NCBI GenBank assembly: GCA_021789735.1
Contig: JAJYJB010000031.1
Coordinates: 1-26,833 of the forward strand
Direction of reading: 5' to 3'
Length of the DNA stretch: 26,833 bases
From: Nitrospirota bacterium
GTDB taxonomy: Bacteria > Nitrospirota > Thermodesulfovibrionia > Thermodesulfovibrionales > JdFR-88
Under the pieces are notes generated by a model, which saw only the letters and a program-made list of their open reading frames with translations, had not been told where the DNA came from and did no database searches. This document shows, piece after piece, positions 1-7,461 of this stretch. The position numbers and the translations under genes were made by a program. Every line of letters begins with the position of its first letter. Position 1 is the stretch's first letter.

Positions 1-481
1 AAAAAACAAACGCTTCTTAAAAGGTAGCAGGGTGCTGGTCCTGACAAACGGAGGCGGGGCGGGAGTGCTGGCCTCCGACGAATGCGCCAGACAGGGTTTT
101 GAACAACCGGAGATACCACCGGCAAGCCTGGAAAATTTCAGAAAGATCTTCCCGCCGTTTTACGGCATGGGCAACCCGTTTGATCTTACGGCCCAGGGCA
201 GCGACAGGGATTACCTGTACATACTACGGGAGCTAGGGGACGGCCTTTCTTTTTTCGACGGGTTTATAATAATCGCCCTTACCGCAGTCACCGGTATAAC
301 GCCGGCCCTTGCCGGGATGCTTGCGGATTTCAAAAAAAGGACCGGCAGGCCGCTGGTCCTCCATACCGGGCAGGACGAGACCGGCAGGGAGCTTGGCCGC
401 GAGGCCAGAAGGGCCGGGATACCCTCCTTTGACACACCGGAGCGGGCGGTCCGGGCTCTGGGCCATCTACTTTCATGGTAA
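1..481 (+). CDS. acdA: ADP-forming acyl-CoA synthetase, alpha subunit (C-terminal part)
   Basis: This is the 3' end of a gene that begins before the window; the frame is open from base 2. The visible ~159 residues contain the VLVLTNGGGAGVLASDE segment typical of the succinyl-CoA-synthetase-like ligase domain of ADP-forming acetyl-CoA synthetases, followed by the Rossmann-like C-terminal domain ending in RALGHLL. In this family the alpha subunit binds CoA and carries the phosphohistidine, which would lie upstream of the window. The enzyme converts acyl-CoA, ADP and phosphate into acid, ATP and CoA, which suits fermentative or anaerobic energy conservation. The stop codon overlaps the start of the beta-subunit gene by 7 bases, so the two are translationally coupled. 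Whether acetyl-CoA or an aryl/branched acyl-CoA is the substrate cannot be told. Confidence 0.85.
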   Translation, partial: KNKRFLKGSRVLVLTNGGGAGVLASDECARQGFEQPEIPPASLENFRKIFPPFYGMGNPFDLTAQGSDRDYLYILRELGDGLSFFDGFIIIALTAVTGITPALAGMLADFKKRTGRPLVLHTGQDETGRELGREARRAGIPSFDTPERAVRALGHLLSW

Positions 482-1170
482 AAGAAAAAGAAAAAAAGCT
501 GTTTGAAGAATTCATGCGCGCAATACCCGGCCCGCAGCCCATGGAACACGAGGCAAAACACCTGCTCTCCGGACTTGGCCTTTCAGTGCCTGAAGGCGTT
601 TTCATTGAAAAACCACAGAGGAAACTGTTGAGGGAAACGGTCCTTTTAAAAACGGGCCGCTTGGGTTTACCTTTGGCGGCAAAGACGGTGGCACCTGGCA
701 TCCGCTCCAAGAGCGAGGCCGGAGGAATAAGGCTGCGGATAGAGACGAAGAGTGAGCTATTGGAGGCCGTCAGCGGGCTGATGGAGATGGAAGGGGCCAG
801 GGGCGTTCTGGTCGAGCGAATGGTCGAGGGCGGAACAGAGGCCATAGTGGGCGGGCTGATAGACGCCCAGTTCGGCCCGGTAGTGATGTTCGGGCTTGGC
901 GGCATCTTCACGGAGGTCTTCAGAGACGTATCTTTCGCCCTGGCCCCAACGGGGCCGGTTGAGGCCCTGAGACTTGTATTGAGGATAAAAGGCCAAAGCG
1001 TGCTTCAGGGTATGCGCGGCCGCCCGCCTGTGGATCTGAAGGCCCTCACGGCCGCAATAGTCACGGTCTCCAGGCTGATGGCCACAGGGCTCATAAAAGA
1101 GATAGACCTGAACCCGCTTTCCCTTTTTCCACAAGGCGCCTTCGTGCTTGACGCCAAGATTTTTGTATAG
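475..1170 (+). CDS. acdB: ADP-forming acyl-CoA synthetase, beta subunit (ATP-grasp)
   Basis: The 231-residue protein has the usual length of a stand-alone beta subunit. Recognisable ATP-grasp features are the PLAAKTVAPGIRSKSEAGGIRL strand-loop near residues 61-83, the LVERMVEGGTEAIVGG segment near residue 120, VVMFGLGGIFTEVFRDVSFALAP near residues 143-165, and EIDLNPLSLFP near the C terminus, which supplies the metal ligands. The subunit forms the nucleotide-binding half of the complex with the upstream alpha subunit. The start at 475 overlaps the alpha stop, as expected for an acdAB operon. The N terminus is lysine-rich (VKEKEKK) and encoded by one of the A-rich tracts seen throughout the window. 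The gene converges on the kinase remnant, with about 17 bases between them. Confidence 0.88.
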   Translation: MVKEKEKKLFEEFMRAIPGPQPMEHEAKHLLSGLGLSVPEGVFIEKPQRKLLRETVLLKTGRLGLPLAAKTVAPGIRSKSEAGGIRLRIETKSELLEAVSGLMEMEGARGVLVERMVEGGTEAIVGGLIDAQFGPVVMFGLGGIFTEVFRDVSFALAPTGPVEALRLVLRIKGQSVLQGMRGRPPVDLKALTAAIVTVSRLMATGLIKEIDLNPLSLFPQGAFVLDAKIFV

Positions 1171-1187
1171 CCCTCTGCCCTTCTTTT

Positions 1188-2177
1188 CTATTCAGAAAGC
1201 AGCCTGTTCAGTTCATTTCTCAGATCATCTATCCTGTAGGGCTTCTTAAGAAAAGCCTTGAAGCCCGCGTCCTGGTAACTGGACGCTATATTATCATTGG
1301 AATATCCGCTGGACATTATGGCCTTTACCCCTGGGTCCAGCTCCCGCAGTCTCCGGAGCGTTTCTGCCCCTCCCATCCCGCCACGGACGGTAAGGTCCAG
1401 GACCACAACATCAAAAGGCCTCCCTTCCGACATGGCTTCCCGGTATTTGGCCAGGGCCTCCGCGCCGTTGACGGCAAGCTCCGCATGATGTCCCAGGGTA
1501 TCCAGCATTTCGAGCAAGAGGCTGCGGATCAGCTCCTCATCATCCATTACCAGTATCCTCCCTGCGCGCCGGTCTTCGGACACCGCGGCACTCGGGCCGG
1601 GGCCGACCTTTTGTTTCGTGACGGCCGCCGGCAGATAAAATGAGAAAACGGTCCCTTTGCCCAAAACAGACCGGACATCTATCAGGCCGCCGTGGTTCCT
1701 GATGATCGAATATGATGTCGCCAGCCCCAAGCCGTTCCCTTTCTCTTTTGTCGTGAAATAAGGGCCGGTCAGACCCGTGAGACAGTTCGAAGCAATGTCT
1801 TCCGGTGAGGGGTTTCCCGGTGAGATCGCCGGACGGAATTCCCACCTGGCTGCAATATGCCCTGTTTGCGGTGAGTATACGGAAGTCCCTGTCCAGGACG
1901 ATGAAACCTTCATCCACTGAATTCAAAATGCTCCAGACGAACTCCTCACTCCTCCGCAGCGCCAGCTCAGCCCGCTTGAGCTCCGTAAAATCCGATGCGG
2001 AGCAGACCATGCCTACGAGCCTGCCGTCGCCGCCGCACGGTTGTCATTGAGCCTCTGCCTGAAGCTGTCCACCAGCATGCTTGTGGACAGCCATACGGAA
2101 ACTGCGGATATCAGGACCATCGGGATGGCGATAAGCGGAAGAAAATTGGTGAGGAGCCTTGTTTGAAGCTTTTTCAC
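1188..2177 (-). pseudogene. Hybrid sensor histidine kinase remnant (TM, PAS, HATPase end, receiver), broken by two deletions
   Basis: Three pieces of one kinase lie in order but in different frames. Piece 1 starts at GTG 2177 and encodes KKLQTRLLTNFLPLIAIP, a membrane anchor, then hits a stop near 2042. Piece 2 (about 2050-1775) gives GRLVGMVCSASDFTELKRAE and a PAS domain (SVDEGFIVLDRDFRILTANRAYCSQVG). Piece 3 (about 1790-1188) starts inside the ATPase (PYFTTKEKGNGLGLA, the G boxes) and ends with a full receiver domain: acidic pair MDDEE, phospho-acceptor in VVVLDLTVRGG, conserved Ser in IMSSGYS and Lys in FLKKPY. Most of the sensor region, the HisKA dimerisation/phosphohistidine helix and the N-box are absent, so it cannot autophosphorylate. 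It begins 8 bases after the tupA remnant and was probably its partner sensor. An internal start could still yield a free receiver. Assembly error is the main alternative. Confidence 0.8.
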
Positions 2178-2184
2178 ATTTTTT

Positions 2185-2843
2185 TTAAGGCAATTTTTTA
2201 AGAACGAGGGGATGGAATATGGGCTGCCCGAATCTCTTCGATCCGTACTCCCCTATGAGCTTCTGAATCGGGTCCGATTTCATGAAATCCACGAACAGCA
2301 TCGCGGCCTTGTAGTTGACGCTTCGGACCTTGGCGGGGTTTACGGCGGTCACCCTGTAAGGATTGAACAGGCGCCTGTCGCCCTGGAACACTATATTAAG
2401 CTCCAGCTCCTTTTTGTGGAAGAGGTAAGTGCTTCTGTCAGACAGGCAGTAGCTTTTTTCCTTCGAGGCCATCTGGAGCGTCTTGAGCATACTGCTTTTA
2501 GCCTCCTTATACCACCCTCCTGACGGCTTGACCCCCGCCAGTTTCCACAATTCCAACTCCCTTACCTGGGTGCCGGACCTGTCCCCCCTGGAGATGAATG
2601 GCGCTTTTTCGAAATAGATCTTCCTGAACGCATCCCTTGCGTCCGCTGAGGTTTTCAGTTTGGCGGGGTCACCGGGAGGGCCCAGTATTATAAAGTCGTT
2701 ATACATGATCGTAACGGGGTAGACAACCGGAGTATTTTTGTGCTGTCCGCCGGGGCGCTGTTCTTCCCTTTGGAACAGCCGGACGTTGCGGCTGCGGCAA
2801 TGAAGACCATAAGAACAAGAAAGTTCATACGAAAAGGTCTCAT
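2185..2843 (-). pseudogene. tupA: Tungstate-binding lipoprotein (TupA-like) with internal frame-breaking deletion
   Basis: From ATG 2843 the sequence encodes a lipoprotein signal (MNFLVLMVFIAAAATSGC, lipobox TSGC), a short spacer and the first strand ILRLST. It then runs out of frame to a stop. From about 2715 another frame gives VTIMYNDFIILGPPGDPAKL, then FISRGDRSGTQVRELELW and the remainder of a TupA/PstS-type binding protein to 2185. In intact TupA proteins the two pieces are separated by roughly 60 residues holding the TTTS ligand loop and the first lobe, so that block is missing here. The product would not be exported and lacks part of the oxyanion site. TupB and TupC are not in the window. 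The family assignment comes from the MYNDF(I/V)ILGPPGDP and RGDxSGT motifs. Confidence 0.78.
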
Positions 2844-2921
2844 GGCCGGTTTTTTATAAAAAAGATATTTGCCAAATCAATCAAAAAAAAAAAAATGTGA
2901 AAATGGAAATAAAGGGGCGGC

Positions 2922-5642
2922 CTATGCCTCTTTGCCCAAAAAGCCGGGCTTTACTGCCTTTCTCCTGACTATCTTGACCCATTCAAACCAGAAGACACTG
3001 ATCAGCCCGGCGCCCAGGCAAACAGACAGCTCCCTGAAGTCCAGCCTGCCGAACCGGAATACCTCTCTCAGGGAGGGCACATAAAGCACCGCGGCCAGAA
3101 ATATGCCCGCCCCCCCTATGACCCACCATAACGAGGCATTTTTCACGCGCAGGGAGGCGGCCGCTGTCAGCAGCCATGAACGGTTGGTAAGTATGAGGGC
3201 CAGGTTTGCGACGATCAAAGTGGCAAAGCTCATGGCTCGCACCTGCGCCTCCCCCCGGCCTGTTGAAAAAGCAAACAGGAAGACCGCCAGCACGAACACC
3301 AGCACGCTTGCCCCCTGCAAAAGGCCGGTTGCCACGATCCGGCCGGTGAAAATGGATTTTCCCTTTTCCTTTTTCATTTTTTGCCCCGCCCCGCCCGGCT
3401 GGCGTTCCATTATATCCGCCTCTTCCGGCTCGGCCTCGAACACCACTGAGCATGCGGGGTCTATTATAAGCTCCAGAAAAACTATGTGCACCGGAAGGAG
3501 CACAAGCGGCATGCCAAGGAGAACGGGTATCAGGGACATGCCAGCGATGGGGACATGCACCGCAAGCACGTAGACTGTCGCCTTTTTAAGGTTGTCCAGT
3601 ATCCTCCGCCCCATCCGGACCCCGCGCACTATGGAAGAAAAATCATCATCGAGGAGCACTATCGAGGCCGCCTCCCTGGCCACGTCCGTGCCTCGCCCGC
3701 CCATGGCTATCCCTATGTCGGCCGCCTTCAGGGCGGGAGCGTCGTTCACCCCGTCGCCCGTCATCGCCACTATCTCGCCCCTGCTCTTGAAAGTTTTTAC
3801 TATCCGCAGTTTCTGGTCCGGGGTAACGCGGCAGAATATATCGGCAAGGCCGATCTTTTCCCCCAACTGCGCATCTCCCATCGCCTCAAGCTCCGGGCCG
3901 GTAATGATATTTTTTCCAAGGCCTATCCGGGAAGCTACTACCCGGGCTGTAACCGGATAGTCCCCCGTTATCATCACAACCCTGATGCCGGCCCTCCGGC
4001 ACTCGTCAACGGCCTCCGGCACGCCGGGGCGGACCGGGTCGGCAAGCCCCACAAGCCCCAGAAAATCAAACGTAAAGGCGTGCTGCTCATTAGGCAAAGC
4101 GGGCGGCAAAGCGTTTTCTTGCGTTTTTTGAGTTTTTTGAGTTTTTTGCCCAAGGGGGCCGGCCCCGGGTTTTATCTCCAGCGTTGATTTGGCAACGCCG
4201 ATGACGCGCAGGCCTTCGGCCGCCATTTCATCTATCCGGGCGGCAAGTGCGCGGAACTCGTTTTCTCCCATGTGGCATATGTCCGCCACCGCCTCTGGGG
4301 AGCCTTTGGCCGCTACAACGTACCGGCTGTCGTCCTTCGCCTTCCAGACGCGGGACATCGCCATCAGTTCCTTAGACAAGGGATATTCCTGAAGCAGCTC
4401 CCAGTCCTCATGGATATGCCCGGTGTTTTGGAGCCAGCGGCTGCCCGCCGTCCTGAGGGCTTTTTCCATGGGGTCAAACGGGTCCTTGCGGCTGGCCAGT
4501 ATCGCGTATTCGATCACCTCGTGAAACTCCTCGGGCACCGGTCCGCCTCCGGCAAAAAAATTTAAAAAATCAAAAAAAGCAAAAGGACCGTCGCCTCCCG
4601 CCCGGAATATCTTTTTGACCTCCATCCGGTTCATGGTAAGTGTGCCTGTTTTATCGACGCACAGCACGGTTGCGCCCCCCAGGGTCTCAACAGCCGGCAC
4701 CCTGCGGGTAAGTACTTTTTTACCGGACATCCGCCACGCGCCAAGGGCCAGAAAAACGGTAAGCACCACCGGGAACTCTTCGGGCAGAACGGCCATGGCA
4801 AGCGTGATGCCGGCTAGAAAGCCGCCCAGCCAGTCCATCCTCGTTATCCCGTATGCCACCACGACAACCACACACAACGAAAGGCCCGCCGCCAGCATGT
4901 AGCGGATGAGCCTGCCGGTCTCCTGCTGGAGCGGAGTGCGCTCCAGCTCTATTTTTTCGAGGGACGTTCCGATCTTGCCTATCTCCGTGGCGGAACCGGT
5001 GGCAAGGACCTGGGCTATACCCGTCCCCGCGACAGCCAGAGTGCCCGAGTAGACGAAAGGCGAGGGGCCGCTTAAACTTAAAAACCCCGGGGGAGACACT
5101 CTGGAAGGAGCGGCTTCCCCGCCGGAATTTTTTTTAAAAGCCGTTTTACTTACCGGCGCGGATTCCCCTGTCAGGAGCGACTCGTCCACCGAAAGGTTGA
5201 GGCCGTGGAGCACTACGCCATCGGCGGGCACCCTGTCCCCTTCAGAAACGACGACAATATCTCCCCGCACGACCTCCCGGCCCGGCACCCTTCTGTTCCT
5301 GCCATCCCTCACCACGAGGGCCCGGGGGCTCGTCAGGTCCCTCAGGGCCTCAAGCGCCCGCTCCGTCTTGTTCTCCTGGTATAAGGTGATGCCCGCGACG
5401 ACGGCCACAAAACCCAGAAGCATCAAGGCTTCCTGCCTGTCGCCAATAAAAAGGTAGATGGTCCCGCCGGCTAGCAGCAGCAGGAGCATCGGCTCCTTGA
5501 GGACGCCCAGGGCGATTTTGAACAGGTTTTTTTTCCTGGACTGGGGCAGTTCATTCGGCCCGTCCTCTTTAAGTCTCCGGGCGGCTTCGGACTCCGTGAG
5601 CCCCTCTATTCTGGCCGGGTCGAATTTAATTGAAGCGGACAT
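2922..5642 (-). CDS. P-type cation-transporting ATPase (P2 type, Ca2+/Na+ pump-like)
   Basis: This 906-residue membrane pump has the full P-type set: N-terminal cation-ATPase domain (residues 5-70), actuator loop LTGESAPV, transmembrane 4 motif PEEFP, phosphorylation site DKTGTLT with Asp at residue 330, the MITGDYPVTA segment, the hinge MTGDGVNDAPALKAADIGIAMG, and a C-terminal six-helix domain. PEEFP replaces the PEGLP of typical SERCA-like calcium pumps, so the ion is uncertain. Compared with the family there are low-complexity insertions: a Gly/Ser/Pro stretch after LTGESAPVSK near residues 168-193, and a KTQKTQKTQ run encoded by a 9-base tandem repeat at 4126-4150. The gene starts 19 bases after the end of the dehydrogenase gene on the same strand, so the two may be co-transcribed. 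The start at 5642 has only a weak ribosome-binding site. Confidence 0.9.
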   Translation of the reverse strand: MSASIKFDPARIEGLTESEAARRLKEDGPNELPQSRKKNLFKIALGVLKEPMLLLLLAGGTIYLFIGDRQEALMLLGFVAVVAGITLYQENKTERALEALRDLTSPRALVVRDGRNRRVPGREVVRGDIVVVSEGDRVPADGVVLHGLNLSVDESLLTGESAPVSKTAFKKNSGGEAAPSRVSPPGFLSLSGPSPFVYSGTLAVAGTGIAQVLATGSATEIGKIGTSLEKIELERTPLQQETGRLIRYMLAAGLSLCVVVVVAYGITRMDWLGGFLAGITLAMAVLPEEFPVVLTVFLALGAWRMSGKKVLTRRVPAVETLGGATVLCVDKTGTLTMNRMEVKKIFRAGGDGPFAFFDFLNFFAGGGPVPEEFHEVIEYAILASRKDPFDPMEKALRTAGSRWLQNTGHIHEDWELLQEYPLSKELMAMSRVWKAKDDSRYVVAAKGSPEAVADICHMGENEFRALAARIDEMAAEGLRVIGVAKSTLEIKPGAGPLGQKTQKTQKTQENALPPALPNEQHAFTFDFLGLVGLADPVRPGVPEAVDECRRAGIRVVMITGDYPVTARVVASRIGLGKNIITGPELEAMGDAQLGEKIGLADIFCRVTPDQKLRIVKTFKSRGEIVAMTGDGVNDAPALKAADIGIAMGGRGTDVAREAASIVLLDDDFSSIVRGVRMGRRILDNLKKATVYVLAVHVPIAGMSLIPVLLGMPLVLLPVHIVFLELIIDPACSVVFEAEPEEADIMERQPGGAGQKMKKEKGKSIFTGRIVATGLLQGASVLVFVLAVFLFAFSTGRGEAQVRAMSFATLIVANLALILTNRSWLLTAAASLRVKNASLWWVIGGAGIFLAAVLYVPSLREVFRFGRLDFRELSVCLGAGLISVFWFEWVKIVRRKAVKPGFLGKEA

Positions 5643-5661
5643 AGCTAAATTTTACAGGATT

Positions 5662-6759
5662 TTATAGCCCGGCTTTCTTCATTTCCTCTTTTATGCGCCC
5701 CATAGCCAGTGCCGTGGCGGCCTTTACCGGCAACTCGTTCTCTTTTTTTGCCTTTTCCAGCACCAGTTCCGTGTTTTCCCTGATCTTCCGGGATATGGCC
5801 TTGAACGCCTCATCTTTCCCCTTTTTGGCGTATTCCATCGCTGCCATGATAACGCCTCCGGCGTTGGCTATGAAATCCGGCACGGAAAGTATGCCTCTTT
5901 TTTGAAGCGCCTCCTCGGCCTGCCTGGTCACGGGCAGGTTTGCGCCCTGGAGAATGAGCTTTGCCTTTATGGAGCCCGCATTGTCTATATTTATGACGTC
6001 GGCGGTCGCGGCGGGTATGAGGATATCACATGGAGCGGTCAGGACCTCCCATGGTTTTTGCCTCATGGCGCCGGCGCTTTGATACCCCGCAACGCTGCCC
6101 GTTTTATCCTTGGCCGTGACAAGGCCATCGATGTCCAGGCCCGCCGGGTCAAAGACCGTGCCGCCGATATCGGCCGCGGCGACGATCACTGCCCCTTTGA
6201 GAGCCATGAACTTTGCCGCGGCCTTGCCCACGCTCCCGAAACCGTGTATCGCGACCCTGGCCCCCTCAAGCCCGATGCCCGCATAACGGCAGGCCACCTC
6301 CGCGCATTCGGAGAGTCCGTAACCGGTAGCCCCCAGCCTGTCCAGCGGCAGCCCGCCCATCCGTTCAGGCAGCCCTACCGCCCGCCCCGTCTCTTCATAG
6401 ATCCAGGCCATGCACTCCTCATCGCTTCCCATATCCGGACCGGGGATATATTCGTTCAGGCTCTCCGTGAGAGCGGCGAAGGCCTGAAAGACCTTTTTTT
6501 TGTCAGGGCTCGACGGGTCCAGGGATATCCCGGCCTTGCCCCCGCCATGGGGCAGTCCGGCAATGGAATTTTTAAGCGTCATGGTGCGCGCAAGCCTGCG
6601 CACCTCCTCGGCATTCACCTGGCGTCTTACCCTTACCCCGCCCATCGCCGGACCAAGCGCAACGTTGTCCACAACCACAACGGCGTTCAGCCCGGCACTG
6701 GAGGAATGGAGATGGAGCACCTTAAGCGGCCCCAGTTCGTCATATTTTATATTGCACAT
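5662..6759 (-). CDS. Glu/Leu/Phe/Val dehydrogenase family amino-acid dehydrogenase
   Basis: At 365 residues it has the length of leucine/valine/phenylalanine dehydrogenases rather than the ~420-450 of hexameric glutamate dehydrogenases. The N-terminal dimerisation/catalytic domain shows GPAMGGVRVR (36-45), the catalytic Lys in LPHGGGKAGI (Lys75) and the PGPDMGSDE acid loop (107-114). The NAD(P) Rossmann fold shows GFGSVGKAAAKF (from 173) and later QGANLPVT and FIANAGGVI. It reversibly deaminates an amino acid to the 2-oxoacid. With the acyl-CoA synthetase at the window start, it could form part of amino-acid fermentation; that link is inference. SD-like AGGAT lies just upstream of the start. 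The substrate cannot be settled from sequence reading. Confidence 0.85.
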   Translation of the reverse strand: MCNIKYDELGPLKVLHLHSSSAGLNAVVVVDNVALGPAMGGVRVRRQVNAEEVRRLARTMTLKNSIAGLPHGGGKAGISLDPSSPDKKKVFQAFAALTESLNEYIPGPDMGSDEECMAWIYEETGRAVGLPERMGGLPLDRLGATGYGLSECAEVACRYAGIGLEGARVAIHGFGSVGKAAAKFMALKGAVIVAAADIGGTVFDPAGLDIDGLVTAKDKTGSVAGYQSAGAMRQKPWEVLTAPCDILIPAATADVINIDNAGSIKAKLILQGANLPVTRQAEEALQKRGILSVPDFIANAGGVIMAAMEYAKKGKDEAFKAISRKIRENTELVLEKAKKENELPVKAATALAMGRIKEEMKKAGL

Positions 6760-6810
6760 ATCCTGTTTCTACCAGAAAACGGGCTCAAGGTAAAGGGCGG
6801 TTATCTTTAA

Positions 6811-6838
6811 TGGACAAACTCCGGACAAGTGCTAGACT
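6811..6838 (+). promoter_or_regulatory. Candidate sigma70 promoter upstream of the small CxxC gene
   Basis: TGGACA (6811-6816) and TAGACT (6833-6838) are separated by 16 bases. Transcription would begin near 6845 and give a leader of about 120 bases to the start at 6968, running through the left AT-rich inverted repeat. The fit is 5/6 and 4/6 to consensus. Confidence 0.4.
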
Positions 6839-6851
6839 TTAGTTAAACAGG

Positions 6852-6876
6852 GTTTTTAATTTTTTAATTTAATTTA
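6852..6876. repeat. Left arm of a 25-bp AT-rich inverted repeat
   Basis: The 25 bases here match the reverse complement of 7387-7411 at 24 positions. The arms enclose the small CxxC gene, a terminator-like hairpin and the peroxiredoxin promoter. Both arms are built from T/A runs, so some similarity could be fortuitous, but 24/25 over that length is more than the base composition alone suggests. Confidence 0.6.
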
Positions 6877-6967
6877 ATTTTAGGGCCAGGCCGTAAAGAC
6901 CACAGGCAGTCCTTAACCAGCAAACATTTAAACAAAAATCCTTCTCCCTTTTTTTACGGAGGAGCCC

Positions 6968-7219
6968 ATGAACAAAGATTATCAAAACGACCGCAGAGGT
7001 ATAGGGAAAGAGGAATCCGACGGGCTGTGGAGGGAATTCTACAGTTTCGAACCCGTGGACGACGGCTTGGATTACTGCTGCCAGATCTTCATGGATGTCC
7101 CATACATCGAAATAGAAGTAAAAACAGGGGCTTTCCTTAAGATCGAGGTCTTTCCGGTGGACAGATGCCCAAAATGCGGACGCTGGCTGAAGGACATGAG
7201 AAAGCTGAAGGGACACTGA
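6968..7219 (+). CDS. Small uncharacterised protein with C-terminal CPKCG motif
   Basis: An 83-residue acidic, soluble protein that I do not recognise. It has a strong ribosome-binding site, GGAGGAG at 6958-6964, just ahead of the ATG. A polar N-terminal third (MNKDYQNDRRGIGKEESDGLW) is followed by a region with a double cysteine (DYCCQIFMDVPY), a beta-rich stretch (IEIEVKTGAFLKIEVFPVD) and RCPKCGRWLKDM near the end. The CPKCG pair plus the CC pair could bind one zinc or act as a thiol pair. It has its own candidate promoter and ends directly in a terminator-like hairpin, so it is probably monocistronic. No function is assigned. Confidence 0.7.
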   Translation: MNKDYQNDRRGIGKEESDGLWREFYSFEPVDDGLDYCCQIFMDVPYIEIEVKTGAFLKIEVFPVDRCPKCGRWLKDMRKLKGH

Positions 7220-7247
7220 AAAAACAAAAAAACCTTTTTTGTTTTTT
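7219..7247 (+). terminator. AT-rich hairpin terminator after the small CxxC gene
   Basis: The stem a6-c-a6 (7219-7231) pairs perfectly with t6-g-t6 (7235-7247) around a 3-base loop. It begins at the last base of the stop codon. The 3' arm is itself T-rich, and the structure is symmetric, so it could work in either direction. Confidence 0.55.
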
Positions 7248-7335
7248 GTGGCGCTGTCAAAACCATAGGTGGCAGCATGCCAATGGCAGTTGAGGAGCAC
7301 CCCCCAGTCCAATTTCCGGTCCCATATTTTATTGC

Positions 7336-7364
7336 TTGACATGCATTCCGGCTTAATTTAGAAT
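7336..7364 (+). promoter_or_regulatory. Sigma70 promoter of the selenoperoxiredoxin gene
   Basis: A perfect TTGACA (7336-7341), a 17-base spacer and TAGAAT (7359-7364, 5/6 to consensus). Transcription should start near 7371, leaving a leader of about 90 AT-rich bases before the ATG at 7462. This is the strongest promoter match in the window. Confidence 0.75.
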
Positions 7365-7386
7365 CTTTCTATACTGATAATGAATC

Positions 7387-7411
7387 TAAATTAAATTAAA
7401 AATTTAAAAAC
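7387..7411. repeat. Right arm of the 25-bp AT-rich inverted repeat
   Basis: Reverse complement of 6852-6876 with one mismatch. It lies in the leader between the peroxiredoxin promoter and its ribosome-binding site. I see no clear target-site duplication outside the arms. Confidence 0.6.
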
Positions 7412-7445
7412 TGGAAAAGAGCAGCAAAACAGAATGGGCCAAGGC

Positions 7446-7453
7446 AAAGGAGG
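7446..7453 (+). promoter_or_regulatory. Ribosome-binding site that decides the peroxiredoxin start
   Basis: AAAGGAGG ends 8 bases before the ATG at 7462. The nearer ATG at 7456 would leave only 2 bases, so 7462 is the chosen start. Confidence 0.75.
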
Positions 7454-7461
7454 AAATGAAG

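Noticed and set aside
3486..4187. Plus-strand ORF of 233 codons inside the P-type ATPase gene
   Set aside because: Opposite-strand shadow of a strongly conserved gene; composition is Pro/His/Arg-rich and no motif is present.
6869..7342. Minus-strand ORF of 157 codons opposite the small CxxC gene
   Set aside because: No recognisable domain, no SD, and it runs through the terminator hairpin and part of the peroxiredoxin promoter.
7365..7400. Possible Fur/PerR box (TGATAATGAATCT) in the peroxiredoxin leader
   Set aside because: Only one half-site resembles the consensus; the second half is not present.
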